Below are positions 23,100-32,151 of a stretch of 48,576 bases of DNA, piece by piece (positions within the stretch are counted from its first letter, which is position 1; each line of letters begins with the position of its first letter). The position numbers and the translations under genes are program-made. The notes beneath the pieces were generated by a model, which was not told the DNA's origin, made no database searches, and saw only the letters and a program-made list of their open reading frames with translations. Location: assembly GCA_016191645.1 (NCBI GenBank), contig JACPVQ010000030.1, positions 1 to 48,576 on the forward strand, written 5' to 3'. This stretch comes from Candidatus Solibacter usitatus. Its GTDB lineage: Bacteria; Acidobacteriota; Terriglobia; Bryobacterales; Bryobacteraceae.

Positions 23100-24337
23100 A
23101 TCTGACGATCGATTCCGTGCGTCTGACGCGCGAGTTGGAACAGCTCGCCTCGTACTCCGATACGCCGGCGCCTTCCGTCACCCGTGTTGTCTTTTCCCCG
23201 GCCGATCTCGCCGCGCGCGCCTACGTGAAATCGCTTTGCGGCGATGCCGGCCTTACTCTGCGCGAAGACGCGGTGGGCAACACGTTCGCGCGCTGGCAAG
23301 GATCGGAACCGCACGCGGCGGTTGGCACCGGCTCGCACATTGATGCCATTCCGCATGCCGGCCGCTACGATGGCACGGTTGGCGTGCTGGGAGGACTGGA
23401 AGCGATTCGCGCGTTGCAGCGCGCGCGGTTTCATCCGCGGCGGTCCGTGGAGCTTCTGTTGTTCACATCGGAAGAGCCCACGCGATTCGGCATCGGATGT
23501 CTCGGCAGCCGCTTGCTTTCGGGCTCACTGACAGCGGCTGCGGGAGGCACGCTGCGCGACATGGGCGGAGCAACTCTCGATGAGGTGCGCGCAACGGCTG
23601 GATTCAGCGGACCTCTGGAATCCGTACGGCTGCCGCCAGGTTATTACTCGTCGTTTGTCGAGCTGCACATTGAACAAGGACCGTTGCTGGAGCGCGTCAA
23701 CATGCCGATTGGGGTGGTAACCGCCATCGCGGCTCCGGCGAGCGTCAGGCTGTGGATTGAAGGCGAAGGCGGGCATGCGGGAGCTGTGCTGATGCCGCAG
23801 CGCCGCGACGCGTTTCTCGCCGCCGCGGAAATTGCACTGGAAGTGGAAAACGCCGCGCGCTCCACCGGCTTCATCGACACGGTCGCCACGTCCGGCGTGT
23901 GCGACGTTTTTCCCGGCGCAATCAACAGCATTCCCAGCAAGGTCAAAATTGAATTTGATATTCGCGATGTTGAACGCGACCGCCGCGACGGCGTTCTGGC
24001 CGCTCTCGACGCCGCATGCGATGAGGCGCGGACGCGCCGCGGCGTGAGCATTCGCAAGGACGTTCTCAATATCGACGACCCGGCCACTTGCGATGCGGCG
24101 GCGGTCGCAGCTCTTGTGGGCGCATGCGCAGCGCACGGGTTCCAACATCAACTGATGGTCAGCCGCGCCTACCACGACTCTTTATTCATGTCGCGCATCG
24201 CGCCCACCGCCATGCTCTTCATTCCCTGCCGCAACGGCTACAGTCACCGGCCGGAAGAGTACGCATCAGCCGAAGCGATTGCGGCCGGGGCGCTGGTTTT
24301 GGCTGAGGCGCTTGCGTCTCTATCGAGCGCTTTGTAG
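23096..24337 (+). CDS. Ureidoglycolate amidohydrolase (M20 family, UAH-like)
   Basis: Second M20-family amidase of the operon, 413 residues, assigned to the last step: ureidoglycolate to glyoxylate, CO2 and 2 ammonia. Metal ligands are His81 (GSHIDAIP), Asp92 (GRYDGTVG), Glu126/Glu127 (TSEEPTRFG), His191 (LHIEQGP) and His384 (GYSHRPEEY); His227 lies in EGGHAG. The motif FTSEEPTRFG and the MVSRAYHDSLFMSRI block, where the allantoate enzyme has SGAGHDA, differ from the AllC in this operon and resemble plant-type UAH. Position right after ureidoglycine aminohydrolase supports this. The alternative is a second allantoate or hydantoin-type carbamoylase. Confidence 0.85.
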   Translation: MNLTIDSVRLTRELEQLASYSDTPAPSVTRVVFSPADLAARAYVKSLCGDAGLTLREDAVGNTFARWQGSEPHAAVGTGSHIDAIPHAGRYDGTVGVLGGLEAIRALQRARFHPRRSVELLLFTSEEPTRFGIGCLGSRLLSGSLTAAAGGTLRDMGGATLDEVRATAGFSGPLESVRLPPGYYSSFVELHIEQGPLLERVNMPIGVVTAIAAPASVRLWIEGEGGHAGAVLMPQRRDAFLAAAEIALEVENAARSTGFIDTVATSGVCDVFPGAINSIPSKVKIEFDIRDVERDRRDGVLAALDAACDEARTRRGVSIRKDVLNIDDPATCDAAAVAALVGACAAHGFQHQLMVSRAYHDSLFMSRIAPTAMLFIPCRNGYSHRPEEYASAEAIAAGALVLAEALASLSSAL

Positions 24338-24351
24338 TAGCTTAAGTGGAT

Positions 24352-25611
24352 ATGCGAATGCTCCGGCGTTTACTGGCTTTGGCCATGCTCACTCTTCCGA
24401 TTGCCGCGGAAAACTGGCCGCAGTGGCGTGGCGCGGAACTGAGCGGGAGAAGCCGCGAGACCGGATTGCCGTTGAAGTGGTCCGAAACGCAGAACATCAC
24501 GTGGAAGCTCCCCTTGCCCATGTGGAGCGGATCGACTCCCGCCATCTGGGGCGAACTCATCTTTCTTAACGTCGCCGAAGATGAAAACAATCTGTCGTTC
24601 TGGTGCGTCAACCGCAACGGGCCGAAAGTGTTGTGGAAGCGATCGATGGGCGGCGGAAACTACAAGGCGCGCAAACAGAACATGTCGTCGCCGTCGCCGG
24701 TCACCGACGGCAAGAATGTATGGAGCGTCACGGGCACGGGAATCCTCAAGGGATTCGATTTCTCCGGCAACGAGATCTGGAGCCGCGATATTCAAAAGGA
24801 TTACGGCAAGTTCGGATTGAACCACGGCTACGCAAGCTCTCCGCTACTGTACGAAGATTCGTTGTATGTGCAGGTGTTGCACGGCATGCACACCAGCGAC
24901 CCGTCGTATTTGTTGCGCATCGACAAGAAGACGGGGAAGACATTGTGGCGCGTGGAGCGGCCGTCGCCCGCCATCCGCGAATCGCCGGATTCCTATACCA
25001 CTCCGGCGCTGGCGCAGGTGGGCAATCGCAAGGAACTCGTCATCACGGGTGGCGACGTCATCACCGGACATGACCTCGCCACCGGCAAGGAGTTGTGGCG
25101 AGGCGCGGGGTTCAACTTGCAGAACAACCCGGCCTATCGCATCATCGCGTCGCCGCTTGTTTTGGGAGACATTGTCGTCGCCCCCACGCGCGTGCGCCCG
25201 ATGATTGCCTACCGCGCCGGCGGCAGCGGCGATATCACGCAGTCGCGCCGCCTCTGGTCCACCAACAACGGCCCCGATGTTCCGACGCCCGTCTCCGACG
25301 GCAAGCTCTTGTGGACAGTCAATGATCGCGGCATCTACTATTGCCTGGATTTTCTCACGGGCAAGGAAATTTGGGGGCCCGAACGCATTCGCGGAGGAAC
25401 CTACAGCGCGTCGCCGCTGCTGGCGGACGGAAAGATTTACGTCACCAGCGAAGATGGCGTAACGACGGTGATCAAGGCATCGGAGAAATTTGAAGTGCTG
25501 GCGGAGAATGTGATTGACGACTACACACTCAGCTCGATTGCCGTGAGCGATGGACAACTTTTCCTGCGCACGGCAAAGGCGCTCTATTGCATCGGCCCGC
25601 GCAGAAAATAG
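24352..25611 (+). CDS. Secreted PQQ-like beta-propeller protein
   Basis: About 419 residues with a Sec signal peptide ([15 protein letters not shown]) and mature start WPQWRG. It has repeated seven-or-eight-bladed propeller strands of the PQQ-like/WD type, each with a TGKxLW or DGxxxW pattern ([30 protein letters not shown]). No cytochrome domain and no clear PQQ ligands, so enzymatic activity is doubtful. Such stand-alone propellers are frequent in Acidobacteria and Planctomycetes as secreted binding or scaffold proteins. It follows the purine operon by 14 bases and could be transcribed with it, but no metabolic link is evident. ATG 24352 or 24358 are both plausible starts. Confidence 0.75.
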   Translation: MRMLRRLLALAMLTLPIAAENWPQWRGAELSGRSRETGLPLKWSETQNITWKLPLPMWSGSTPAIWGELIFLNVAEDENNLSFWCVNRNGPKVLWKRSMGGGNYKARKQNMSSPSPVTDGKNVWSVTGTGILKGFDFSGNEIWSRDIQKDYGKFGLNHGYASSPLLYEDSLYVQVLHGMHTSDPSYLLRIDKKTGKTLWRVERPSPAIRESPDSYTTPALAQVGNRKELVITGGDVITGHDLATGKELWRGAGFNLQNNPAYRIIASPLVLGDIVVAPTRVRPMIAYRAGGSGDITQSRRLWSTNNGPDVPTPVSDGKLLWTVNDRGIYYCLDFLTGKEIWGPERIRGGTYSASPLLADGKIYVTSEDGVTTVIKASEKFEVLAENVIDDYTLSSIAVSDGQLFLRTAKALYCIGPRRK

Positions 25612-25655
25612 TCAACCCGCATGCCTGCCACACGATCTGTCATACTGTCAGAAAT

Positions 25656-26219
25656 ATGAAAAACGTTTCCCTGATCCTTCTCTTCTCCTGCCTTGCAGCG
25701 GCGGCGGATGTCGCGCCCCCCGCCGACCAGATCGCATCGGCAATTCTAGCCGCGCCGCAGGATCGCCGCGCCGCCGCGACGGTGCTCGGATACAACGACA
25801 AGAATGCCGTCGTCACTTTGCGTCAGGGAACCAACGACCTGGTTTGCCTAGCTCACGATCCCAGAGAGAAAGCATTCAGCGTCGCCTGCTATCACAAGGA
25901 ACTGGAGCCCTTCATGGCTCGCGGACGCGAACTCGCGGAACAGCACAAGGGCAAGGAACGTCACGAAGTGCGCTGGAAAGAAGTGGACGATGGAAAACTC
26001 GCCATGCCGAAACTGCCGCGTATGCTGTATGTACTTTCGGGCAAAGGCTTCGACGCCGCCAAAGGCGAAGTCATCGAGCCCTACTTGCGTTGGGTAGTGT
26101 ACACGCCTTACGCGACGCCGGAATCGACGGGCCTCACGCTCAAGTCCGGCACCGCGCCGTGGCTGATGTATCCGGGCACCGCCGGCGCGCACATCATGAT
26201 CAGCCCGCCCAGGAAATAG
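25656..26219 (+). CDS. Small secreted protein of unknown function
   Basis: 187 residues from the ATG at 25656, beginning with a clear Sec leader (MKNVSLILLFSCLAAAADV). The mature part has a helix-rich N-terminal half (PADQIASAILAAPQDRRAAA), a short beta segment with Cys at NDLVCLAHDPREKAFSVACYH, and a C-terminal part with PYLRWVVYTPYATPESTGL and GTAPWLMYPGTAGAHIMI. I do not recognise a catalytic motif; the two Cys could pair. An upstream in-frame extension to 25587 precedes the leader and was discarded. It ends 9 bases before the convergent receptor stop. Confidence 0.7.
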   Translation: MKNVSLILLFSCLAAAADVAPPADQIASAILAAPQDRRAAATVLGYNDKNAVVTLRQGTNDLVCLAHDPREKAFSVACYHKELEPFMARGRELAEQHKGKERHEVRWKEVDDGKLAMPKLPRMLYVLSGKGFDAAKGEVIEPYLRWVVYTPYATPESTGLTLKSGTAPWLMYPGTAGAHIMISPPRK

Positions 26220-26227
26220 ACCGCAAG

Positions 26228-29200
26228 CTAAAAACTGACGCGCAGCCCGAAGCGGAACACACGCTCGTCGATGCCATCGCGCCCATTGTTGGCAATGCTG
26301 GTGATTTCGGTAAAGCCTCCCAGATTGCGAATGGAGCCGTCGGCATTCAATTGCAGGTTAGAGGCGTTTGCCCCCGGATTGGCGAAGTGCGGTGTATTGG
26401 AAGTATTGAACGTTTCGGCGCGGAACTGAACGCGCCATTTTTCGGTGATGCCGAATTCGCGGAACAGCCCCATATCGAGGTTGACAATTCCCGGTCCACG
26501 CAATGAATTGAAACCGGCGGTGCCGAATCTAGGGTCCGTTACCGCGCGAAACGCAAACGGATCGAAGTAGGATTGGCCTCTGCCCGCGCCGCCCAAGATC
26601 GCGACATCCGCTTTCACCTGATCGGCGCGCTGCGCGCTGCCGTTGGCGTTTAGCGAGGTGCCCGCCGAGGAAACGGAGAACGGCGTGCCGGAAACCAGGC
26701 TTAATATGCCGGTGAGCTGCCAGCCGCCGGAAAGCCACGAAGTTACGCCGCCGCCTGCCGCCCATCGCTTCCCCTTTCCAAAAGGTAGCTCCCAAATCGA
26801 GTTCATCGTCAGATTATGCGGAACATCGCTATTGGTGAGCGACCGGTTCAGTTGGGAATACTCCGGGATCTGGATGGCGGCAAGGCCGTCGCTGTTTTCG
26901 CTGCAACATACACCCAGTGACTTGGACCAGGTGTAGGAAATTCCTACATGCACTCCGCGCGAGAATCTGCGGTCCAGCGAAGTTTGCAAACTGTCGTAGT
27001 GAGAGTTGCCAATGGGAGCAACCAGACGAGTCTCGGCGGTGCGCCCAAACTTGGCGGTCAACACTCGACCGGTATTTCCGCCGTTAATGGGGGCGTAATT
27101 CAACTCGCGAAAGCCCACTTGATTGATCTGCCGCGTGGCGACATAGCCGGCCTGTCCGGTGAAGCCCCAGGCGAGCTTTTTCTGCACCGTGAAGTTCCAG
27201 CTTTGCACGTATCCGCGTTGGAAGTTCCGCTCCAGCGAATTGGCCGCCACCTGTCCGTCGATGTTGATGACGCCGTTGCCTAAGTCCGGTGTGGGAATCT
27301 GCGGGATCCCATCCCGCAACGGCCCCGCCGTCTGGAACGTGTTCGGCGCGTTGATATTCAACACCACCAGAAGCGGGTAGTTCGTGCGCATGGGCCGCGC
27401 CAGGCTGTAAGGATCCACCGTGATTCCGTATCCGGCGCGAAACACGAAATCTTCCGTAGGCCGCCAAGCGAGGCCGATGCGCGGGGCGAACAGCTTCTTG
27501 CTTTGCTGCACACCGCAGTCCTCGGGAATTGCGCCGACACCGCAGATCTCCATGCGATTGGTGGCCGGATTGTAGTTCTCCATTCCACGGCCGACGCGCG
27601 TGGGCATGGGGAAGTTTTCCCAACGCGTGCCCACAGACAGCGTCAGCTTCCGGTTGACCTGCCATTGATCTCTCACAAAGAGGCTGTGCATGGCCGTGCG
27701 GACGTTGTACTCATCCGGCACTTGGAGAATACGACCCTTCGCCGTGGGCAAGCCCAAAAGAAAAGCCGACCATGTGTTGAACTGATTTGACGCCGGTCCG
27801 CCGGAGAGCATCGTGGGGCCTCCCGCAAACGTGAATCCGCCCGAGGCTCCATGCAGCGCTCCGACAAATTCGACCTGCGTGTGATTGAGCTGTTGGAACG
27901 AACTGTCGAAACCGAAACGGATCTGGTGTGCGCCCTTGGTCCAGGTGGCGTTGGCGACGTATTGGTATCGCGGATCGCGATTGTAGAAGGGACGCGATCC
28001 GTTGCCCTGCGCCCCCATCGTGGTGTAGTTCGACACCGAGAATCGCGGCCAGCCGCTTTCAAAATTCCGCTTGCCGTTCACGCCTGGAATGCCCAACACT
28101 TCCGATCCGATATTCTTTCCCAACCCCAGTTCCTGCGAGTTCGCATCGTATGCGTTGTATCCAAAGTTGCCATCCAGGATGAGCGTGGGGGTCAACACAT
28201 AGGTTGCGCCCGCGGACATGTTTCCGGTGGTCCCGTACGTGGGACCGGCCACCGACGCGGGACTGTAGAAAGGCACGCCGAGCAGTTCTCCCAGCAGCGG
28301 GCCGCTTTCGAAATTGTGATCCTGCAATCCGCCGCGGGCGAAGACCGTCAACCTGTTGCCGGCATTCCAATTGATCTTCGCGTCCATTTTCTGGGAATTG
28401 AACTGGTACTTTCCCTGACCGAAGAGATTTGCCGTCAGGCTGTTGAAGGTTGGGTTGGGCAGCATGCTCTGGAGCTTGAGCGCGATGGGATCCATGCGTG
28501 CGGTTGGAATCCGCTTGTCGGCGAATGGCGTGCGGCCGGTTCCGTTGACGGCCCCTGTCGCGGGATCGTAAATGGCCGTCGGAGACTCCGACATGTCCCC
28601 GCGCCTTATGGCCAACGTGGGGATGGTTTCCAGGCGCGATGCGAACTGCCGGTCGTAGGTGCCTTCGTAGCTTCCAAAGAAGAATAGTTTGTTCTTAAGA
28701 ATGGGCCCGCCGATGGTGCCTCCCATCTGATTGAAAATCGCCTTGGGCTTGCGCTCTCCGGCGGGGAGAAAGAAAGGCTTGGCCTTGGTCGCGTTGCTGT
28801 TATGATACTCGAACGCGGTGCCGTGAAGAGCATTGGTGCCGGTCTTGATGGACACGTTCACGGCCGCGCCGCCCGCCAATCCTGTCTCGGCATCGAAGGA
28901 ATTTGTCGTGATGTTGACGGTCTCAATCGCTTCCAGCGCCGGCGTGTATCCGGGAAGATGGGGAAGCCAGATCTGATTCACGCCCGACCCTTCCAGGCGG
29001 ACCGAATTCGACGAACGCGAAGTGCCGTTGACGTTGTACAGAGCCGCGCGCGATGGATCCACCGAGGGTCCGTTGCCGTTGCGGGGATACGTAAAGCCTG
29101 GCAGGACTTTGAACATTTGCGAGTAGTTGCGTCCCGGCGGGAGCGGAGCGTTCTCAAACTGCTTGGCAATAATTTCCGAGCGGACTTCCGCGCGATCGGT

Positions 29201-29578
29201 CTGCAGCACGAGAGACGTTGCATCCACGCGAATCGATTCCGTAACCGCGCCTACTTCCAGCGATGCATCGACACGCGACACGGCATTCGAAGACACGTTC
29301 ACGGCCTTGCTGGAAAACGTCGAAAAGCCCGTTTTCGTGATCGTGATCTCGTAAACGCCACTAGGCACGGTGGGGACCTGGAACTGCCCGGTTTCGTTGG
29401 TGCGCGCCTGGCGCGAGAATCCGGTGGCCGCATCTTTAACAGTGACAGTGGCATCGACGACGGCAGCGCCAGAGCCATCCTTTACGTTGCCTACAATGGA
29501 GCCGTACAAGATTTGGGCTGAGGCGCTTTCGGCAAACGCCGCAAGAAGCGTCAAGACGAGCATCAGGAAACGAGACAT
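26228..29578 (-). CDS. Oar-like TonB-dependent receptor 2
   Basis: Complete large outer-membrane receptor, 1116 residues. It has a signal peptide (about 1-22, AESASAQ) and a carboxypeptidase-regulatory-like beta-sandwich (GSIVGNVKDGSGAAVVDATV to EVGAVTESIRVDA, about 25-120). The plug has LPPGRNYSQMFKVLPGF and VNGTSRSSNSVRLEG, then GGAAVNVSIKTGTNALHG, GGPILKNKLFFFGSYEG and a barrel ending FRFGLRVSF. The ATG at 29578 has AGGGGGA 8 bases upstream; a TTG two codons earlier is less likely. On the minus strand a TATACT -10-like box sits at 29633-29638 without a convincing -35. Ligand unknown; no adjacent degradative enzyme identifies it. Confidence 0.9.
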   Translation of the reverse strand: MSRFLMLVLTLLAAFAESASAQILYGSIVGNVKDGSGAAVVDATVTVKDAATGFSRQARTNETGQFQVPTVPSGVYEITITKTGFSTFSSKAVNVSSNAVSRVDASLEVGAVTESIRVDATSLVLQTDRAEVRSEIIAKQFENAPLPPGRNYSQMFKVLPGFTYPRNGNGPSVDPSRAALYNVNGTSRSSNSVRLEGSGVNQIWLPHLPGYTPALEAIETVNITTNSFDAETGLAGGAAVNVSIKTGTNALHGTAFEYHNSNATKAKPFFLPAGERKPKAIFNQMGGTIGGPILKNKLFFFGSYEGTYDRQFASRLETIPTLAIRRGDMSESPTAIYDPATGAVNGTGRTPFADKRIPTARMDPIALKLQSMLPNPTFNSLTANLFGQGKYQFNSQKMDAKINWNAGNRLTVFARGGLQDHNFESGPLLGELLGVPFYSPASVAGPTYGTTGNMSAGATYVLTPTLILDGNFGYNAYDANSQELGLGKNIGSEVLGIPGVNGKRNFESGWPRFSVSNYTTMGAQGNGSRPFYNRDPRYQYVANATWTKGAHQIRFGFDSSFQQLNHTQVEFVGALHGASGGFTFAGGPTMLSGGPASNQFNTWSAFLLGLPTAKGRILQVPDEYNVRTAMHSLFVRDQWQVNRKLTLSVGTRWENFPMPTRVGRGMENYNPATNRMEICGVGAIPEDCGVQQSKKLFAPRIGLAWRPTEDFVFRAGYGITVDPYSLARPMRTNYPLLVVLNINAPNTFQTAGPLRDGIPQIPTPDLGNGVINIDGQVAANSLERNFQRGYVQSWNFTVQKKLAWGFTGQAGYVATRQINQVGFRELNYAPINGGNTGRVLTAKFGRTAETRLVAPIGNSHYDSLQTSLDRRFSRGVHVGISYTWSKSLGVCCSENSDGLAAIQIPEYSQLNRSLTNSDVPHNLTMNSIWELPFGKGKRWAAGGGVTSWLSGGWQLTGILSLVSGTPFSVSSAGTSLNANGSAQRADQVKADVAILGGAGRGQSYFDPFAFRAVTDPRFGTAGFNSLRGPGIVNLDMGLFREFGITEKWRVQFRAETFNTSNTPHFANPGANASNLQLNADGSIRNLGGFTEITSIANNGRDGIDERVFRFGLRVSF

Positions 29579-29667
29579 GCGCAATTCCCCCTTCGCAATG
29601 GAAGCAAGCGATAAAAGCCGCTATGTCCGCTTAGTATATAAGAACGGCCTGTCTTGAGAGGAGGCTA

Positions 29668-30285
29668 CTACCCATCCATCTTCCATTCGCGCTCCAGCAT
29701 CTTGGTGTACTCACCGGATGCGTAGAGTTCGAAGTGGAAGTCACTGCTGTGGATATCGGCGTGGGTGATCAGCTGCTGCGAGCAGGCAAACATATGATCG
29801 GCGTAACGGTAGTAGTTGCGCACGAACTCAGTGGCCAGGGTTTCGCGATCCGGAACGGCCGCGAAGATGGCGTTGAGGCCCAGGGCGCGTGCAAAGATGG
29901 CTTTGTAATCGGCCACGCCCCATGCTTTCAACTTTTCCCGTACGTGCGCGGGTGGATCATCCACCAGCATGACGGCGAAGCTTTGCGGCTTGATCCCTGA
30001 ACTCTTTAACGCGGGCTCGCGGTCGATGGTCTCCATGCACTGCTCGATCCAGCGCGACAGATCGCGCCCCAGATAGAACAGCATGCGCAGTTCACAGAAA
30101 CGGCCGTCCAGCAGCTTCTGTTCCAAATCCATGGACGACAATTCCCCTGCCGGAAGAAGCCCTTGTAACATCAGGCTGGCACGGGAACTCTCCAACAACT
30201 TATTCGGTCCGCTCGAATCGGAGAACGGATGCAAAATGAGGGGCGGTAGTTTGCACACCTGCCTTGGCGAAATGACTGTCTCCAT
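29668..30285 (-). CDS. Unrecognised 205-residue cytoplasmic protein
   Basis: No signal peptide or membrane segment. The start at 30285 (METVISPRQ) has GAGAGGG 4 bases upstream and is preferred over an extension to 30324. The protein is helix-rich, with FCELRMLFYLGRDLSRWIEQ, PAHVREKLKAWGVADYKAIFARALGL and YYRYADHMFACSQQLITHAD as amphipathic stretches, and a His/Asp-rich tail (HADIHSSDFHFE) that might bind metal. Codon use is like its neighbours, so it is likely a real gene. It lies between a receptor and a peptidase, each with its own likely promoter. No function can be assigned. Confidence 0.65.
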   Translation of the reverse strand: METVISPRQVCKLPPLILHPFSDSSGPNKLLESSRASLMLQGLLPAGELSSMDLEQKLLDGRFCELRMLFYLGRDLSRWIEQCMETIDREPALKSSGIKPQSFAVMLVDDPPAHVREKLKAWGVADYKAIFARALGLNAIFAAVPDRETLATEFVRNYYRYADHMFACSQQLITHADIHSSDFHFELYASGEYTKMLEREWKMDG

Positions 30286-30341
30286 TGAACCCTCTCTACT
30301 CATCGGCATGGGAGCCGGAAACATTTAGTGGCGTGAGGCGC

Positions 30342-32150
30342 TTATTTACGTTCCGTGAGAAGCACGGAGGCCTCCACTGGTTGCCCAGCACGCAGAATCT
30401 TCACTTTTACCGTTTCGCCGGGCTTCTTGGCCCGCAGCGCGTAGGTGTAGTCGTACAGGTTCTGAATTGCTTTGCCGTCGAACTCCACCAGAATGTCGCC
30501 GCCTTTGAGCCCCGCCTTGTCGGCCGGCGACCCTTGGCGAACATCTGAAAACCGTACTCCGTTGGGAACTTCCGCAAAATCGGGTATGCTGCCAAAGTAC
30601 GGTCCGTAACCGCTTCCGCCCCCTGAGGAGCCGGAAGGCATGCGCGGCACGTCCACTTTTACATACTGTGGACGGCTCTCCGCCGCGGTCAGCTTTTCCG
30701 CCGACGCGGCCACAACGCCCAGAACCTTCACCGCCTGCCCCGCATCGATCTTATCCCAGGTGTCGCTGGGTTTGTGATAATCCCCATGCAGCCCGCTGAA
30801 GAAGAATAACACCGGAACCTGCTTGGTGGTGAACGAGGTGTGGTCGCTCGATCCATATCCGCTCTTATCGGAAAGATCGATCTGAATCGCGGCTTCATTG
30901 GCGGATTTTTCCACAATCGATTTCAACGTGCTGCCCGTCCCCGTTCCGCCGACGTAAACCTTGCCGTTATTCACCCGCCCGATCATATCCATATTGATCA
31001 TCGCCGCGGCCTTCTCCAAGGGAAGCATGGGATGGTTGACGAAATAACTGGAGCCGAGCAAGCCGAGTTCCTCTCCGGCGAACGTGAGAAAGAGAATCCC
31101 GCGCTGCGCTTTCGCCTTCCCTCCGAAATAGCGCGCCAGTTCCAGAACGCCCGCCGTACCCGAAGCGTTGTCATCAGCGCCGTGATGCACTTTCCCCACC
31201 AGCGATGGCGCCAGCGAATGGTTGTCGCCAAGCCCCAAATGATCATAGTGCGCGCCAATCACGATGTACTCATCGCTATTGCCGGGAAGATATCCGGCCA
31301 CATTGCGCACGCGCTTCCGCACCTGCTGCACTTCGGTTTCCAGTTCAAGCCGCATGGAATCGGGAAACGCGAACGAGCGCGGCTTCAGATCTTTGTCGAT
31401 CTCTTCGAGAGTCTGCTTCAAATCCTTGCCGGCGTCCTTCATCCATTTTTCGGCGACGCTCCACTTCAGCTGAAGATAAGCGATGCCGGTGTCCGCCGGT
31501 CCGTTGGCTTGGCCGAATTTTTCCAGACGGTCCGATTCGGACGGCCGGTTCCACATGTTGTTTACAAGGATGATCGCCTTGGCTCCCTTCAGACGCGCAT
31601 TGAAGCCTTTGCTGGGAAGTTGCGAATGCTCGGTGTAAACCTTGCCGTTAAAAACACTCTTCTCGTCGAACTCTTGTGGCTCGTAACGCATCACCAGGAC
31701 ACACTTGCCCTTTACATCGATGCCGGCGTAGTCGTCGTAGTTGTACTCCTTGGCGGAAATACCATAGCCCGCAAAAACAATCGGGCAACCAAGCTTCGCC
31801 GTCGAAGAGAAACTCATCGGGATGAAGTCGTCTTTCAGCTTCATCATCTGCTTCGCGCCGCCGCTTTGAACGGCCAGATGATTCTTCGGCCCGAGGCGCG
31901 CTTTCACGGTGATGTCGAACTCCTGAAAGTAGCTCGCGCCAACCGGCTTCAAACCCGCCGCGCGAAACTGCTTGGCGATGTAGGCGGCGGCACGGTCGAG
32001 TTCGGCCGATCCGTTGGAACGGCCCTGCAATTTTTCCGAGGCGAGGAATTTGATGTGGTTGAGATAGGAACCGGCATCGAGTTCCGAAACGCCCGCGCGG
32101 GGTGCGGCCCAAACGAGTCCCGCGGACAGGAGAAGAACCAGACGCTTCAT
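30342..32150 (-). CDS. Secreted M28 zinc peptidase with PA and PDZ domains
   Basis: 602 residues. Sec signal peptide (MKRLVLLLSAGLVWAAP), N-terminal helical part, and a protease-associated (PA) insert around GCPIVFAGYGISAKEYNYDDYAG. Next comes the M28 aminopeptidase core with GAHYDHLG (metal His, catalytic Asp), HHGADDNASG (bridging Asp), FAGEELGLLGSS (catalytic Glu pair), INMDMIGR (Asp) and SSDHTSF (His). A C-terminal PDZ domain follows (FSDVRQGSPADKAGLKGGDILVEFDGKAI). All five metal ligands and the catalytic Glu are present. It probably releases N-terminal residues from peptides outside the cytoplasm. Its ATG is one base after the stop of the DsbA-like gene, so the two are one transcript. 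Confidence 0.9.
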   Translation of the reverse strand: MKRLVLLLSAGLVWAAPRAGVSELDAGSYLNHIKFLASEKLQGRSNGSAELDRAAAYIAKQFRAAGLKPVGASYFQEFDITVKARLGPKNHLAVQSGGAKQMMKLKDDFIPMSFSSTAKLGCPIVFAGYGISAKEYNYDDYAGIDVKGKCVLVMRYEPQEFDEKSVFNGKVYTEHSQLPSKGFNARLKGAKAIILVNNMWNRPSESDRLEKFGQANGPADTGIAYLQLKWSVAEKWMKDAGKDLKQTLEEIDKDLKPRSFAFPDSMRLELETEVQQVRKRVRNVAGYLPGNSDEYIVIGAHYDHLGLGDNHSLAPSLVGKVHHGADDNASGTAGVLELARYFGGKAKAQRGILFLTFAGEELGLLGSSYFVNHPMLPLEKAAAMINMDMIGRVNNGKVYVGGTGTGSTLKSIVEKSANEAAIQIDLSDKSGYGSSDHTSFTTKQVPVLFFFSGLHGDYHKPSDTWDKIDAGQAVKVLGVVAASAEKLTAAESRPQYVKVDVPRMPSGSSGGGSGYGPYFGSIPDFAEVPNGVRFSDVRQGSPADKAGLKGGDILVEFDGKAIQNLYDYTYALRAKKPGETVKVKILRAGQPVEASVLLTERK

Positions 32151-32151
32151 G

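Noticed and set aside
24352-25611. PQQ-dependent dehydrogenase function for the propeller protein after the purine operon
   Set aside because: No cytochrome domain and no recognisable PQQ-ligating or catalytic Asp pattern; only the propeller repeats are supported.
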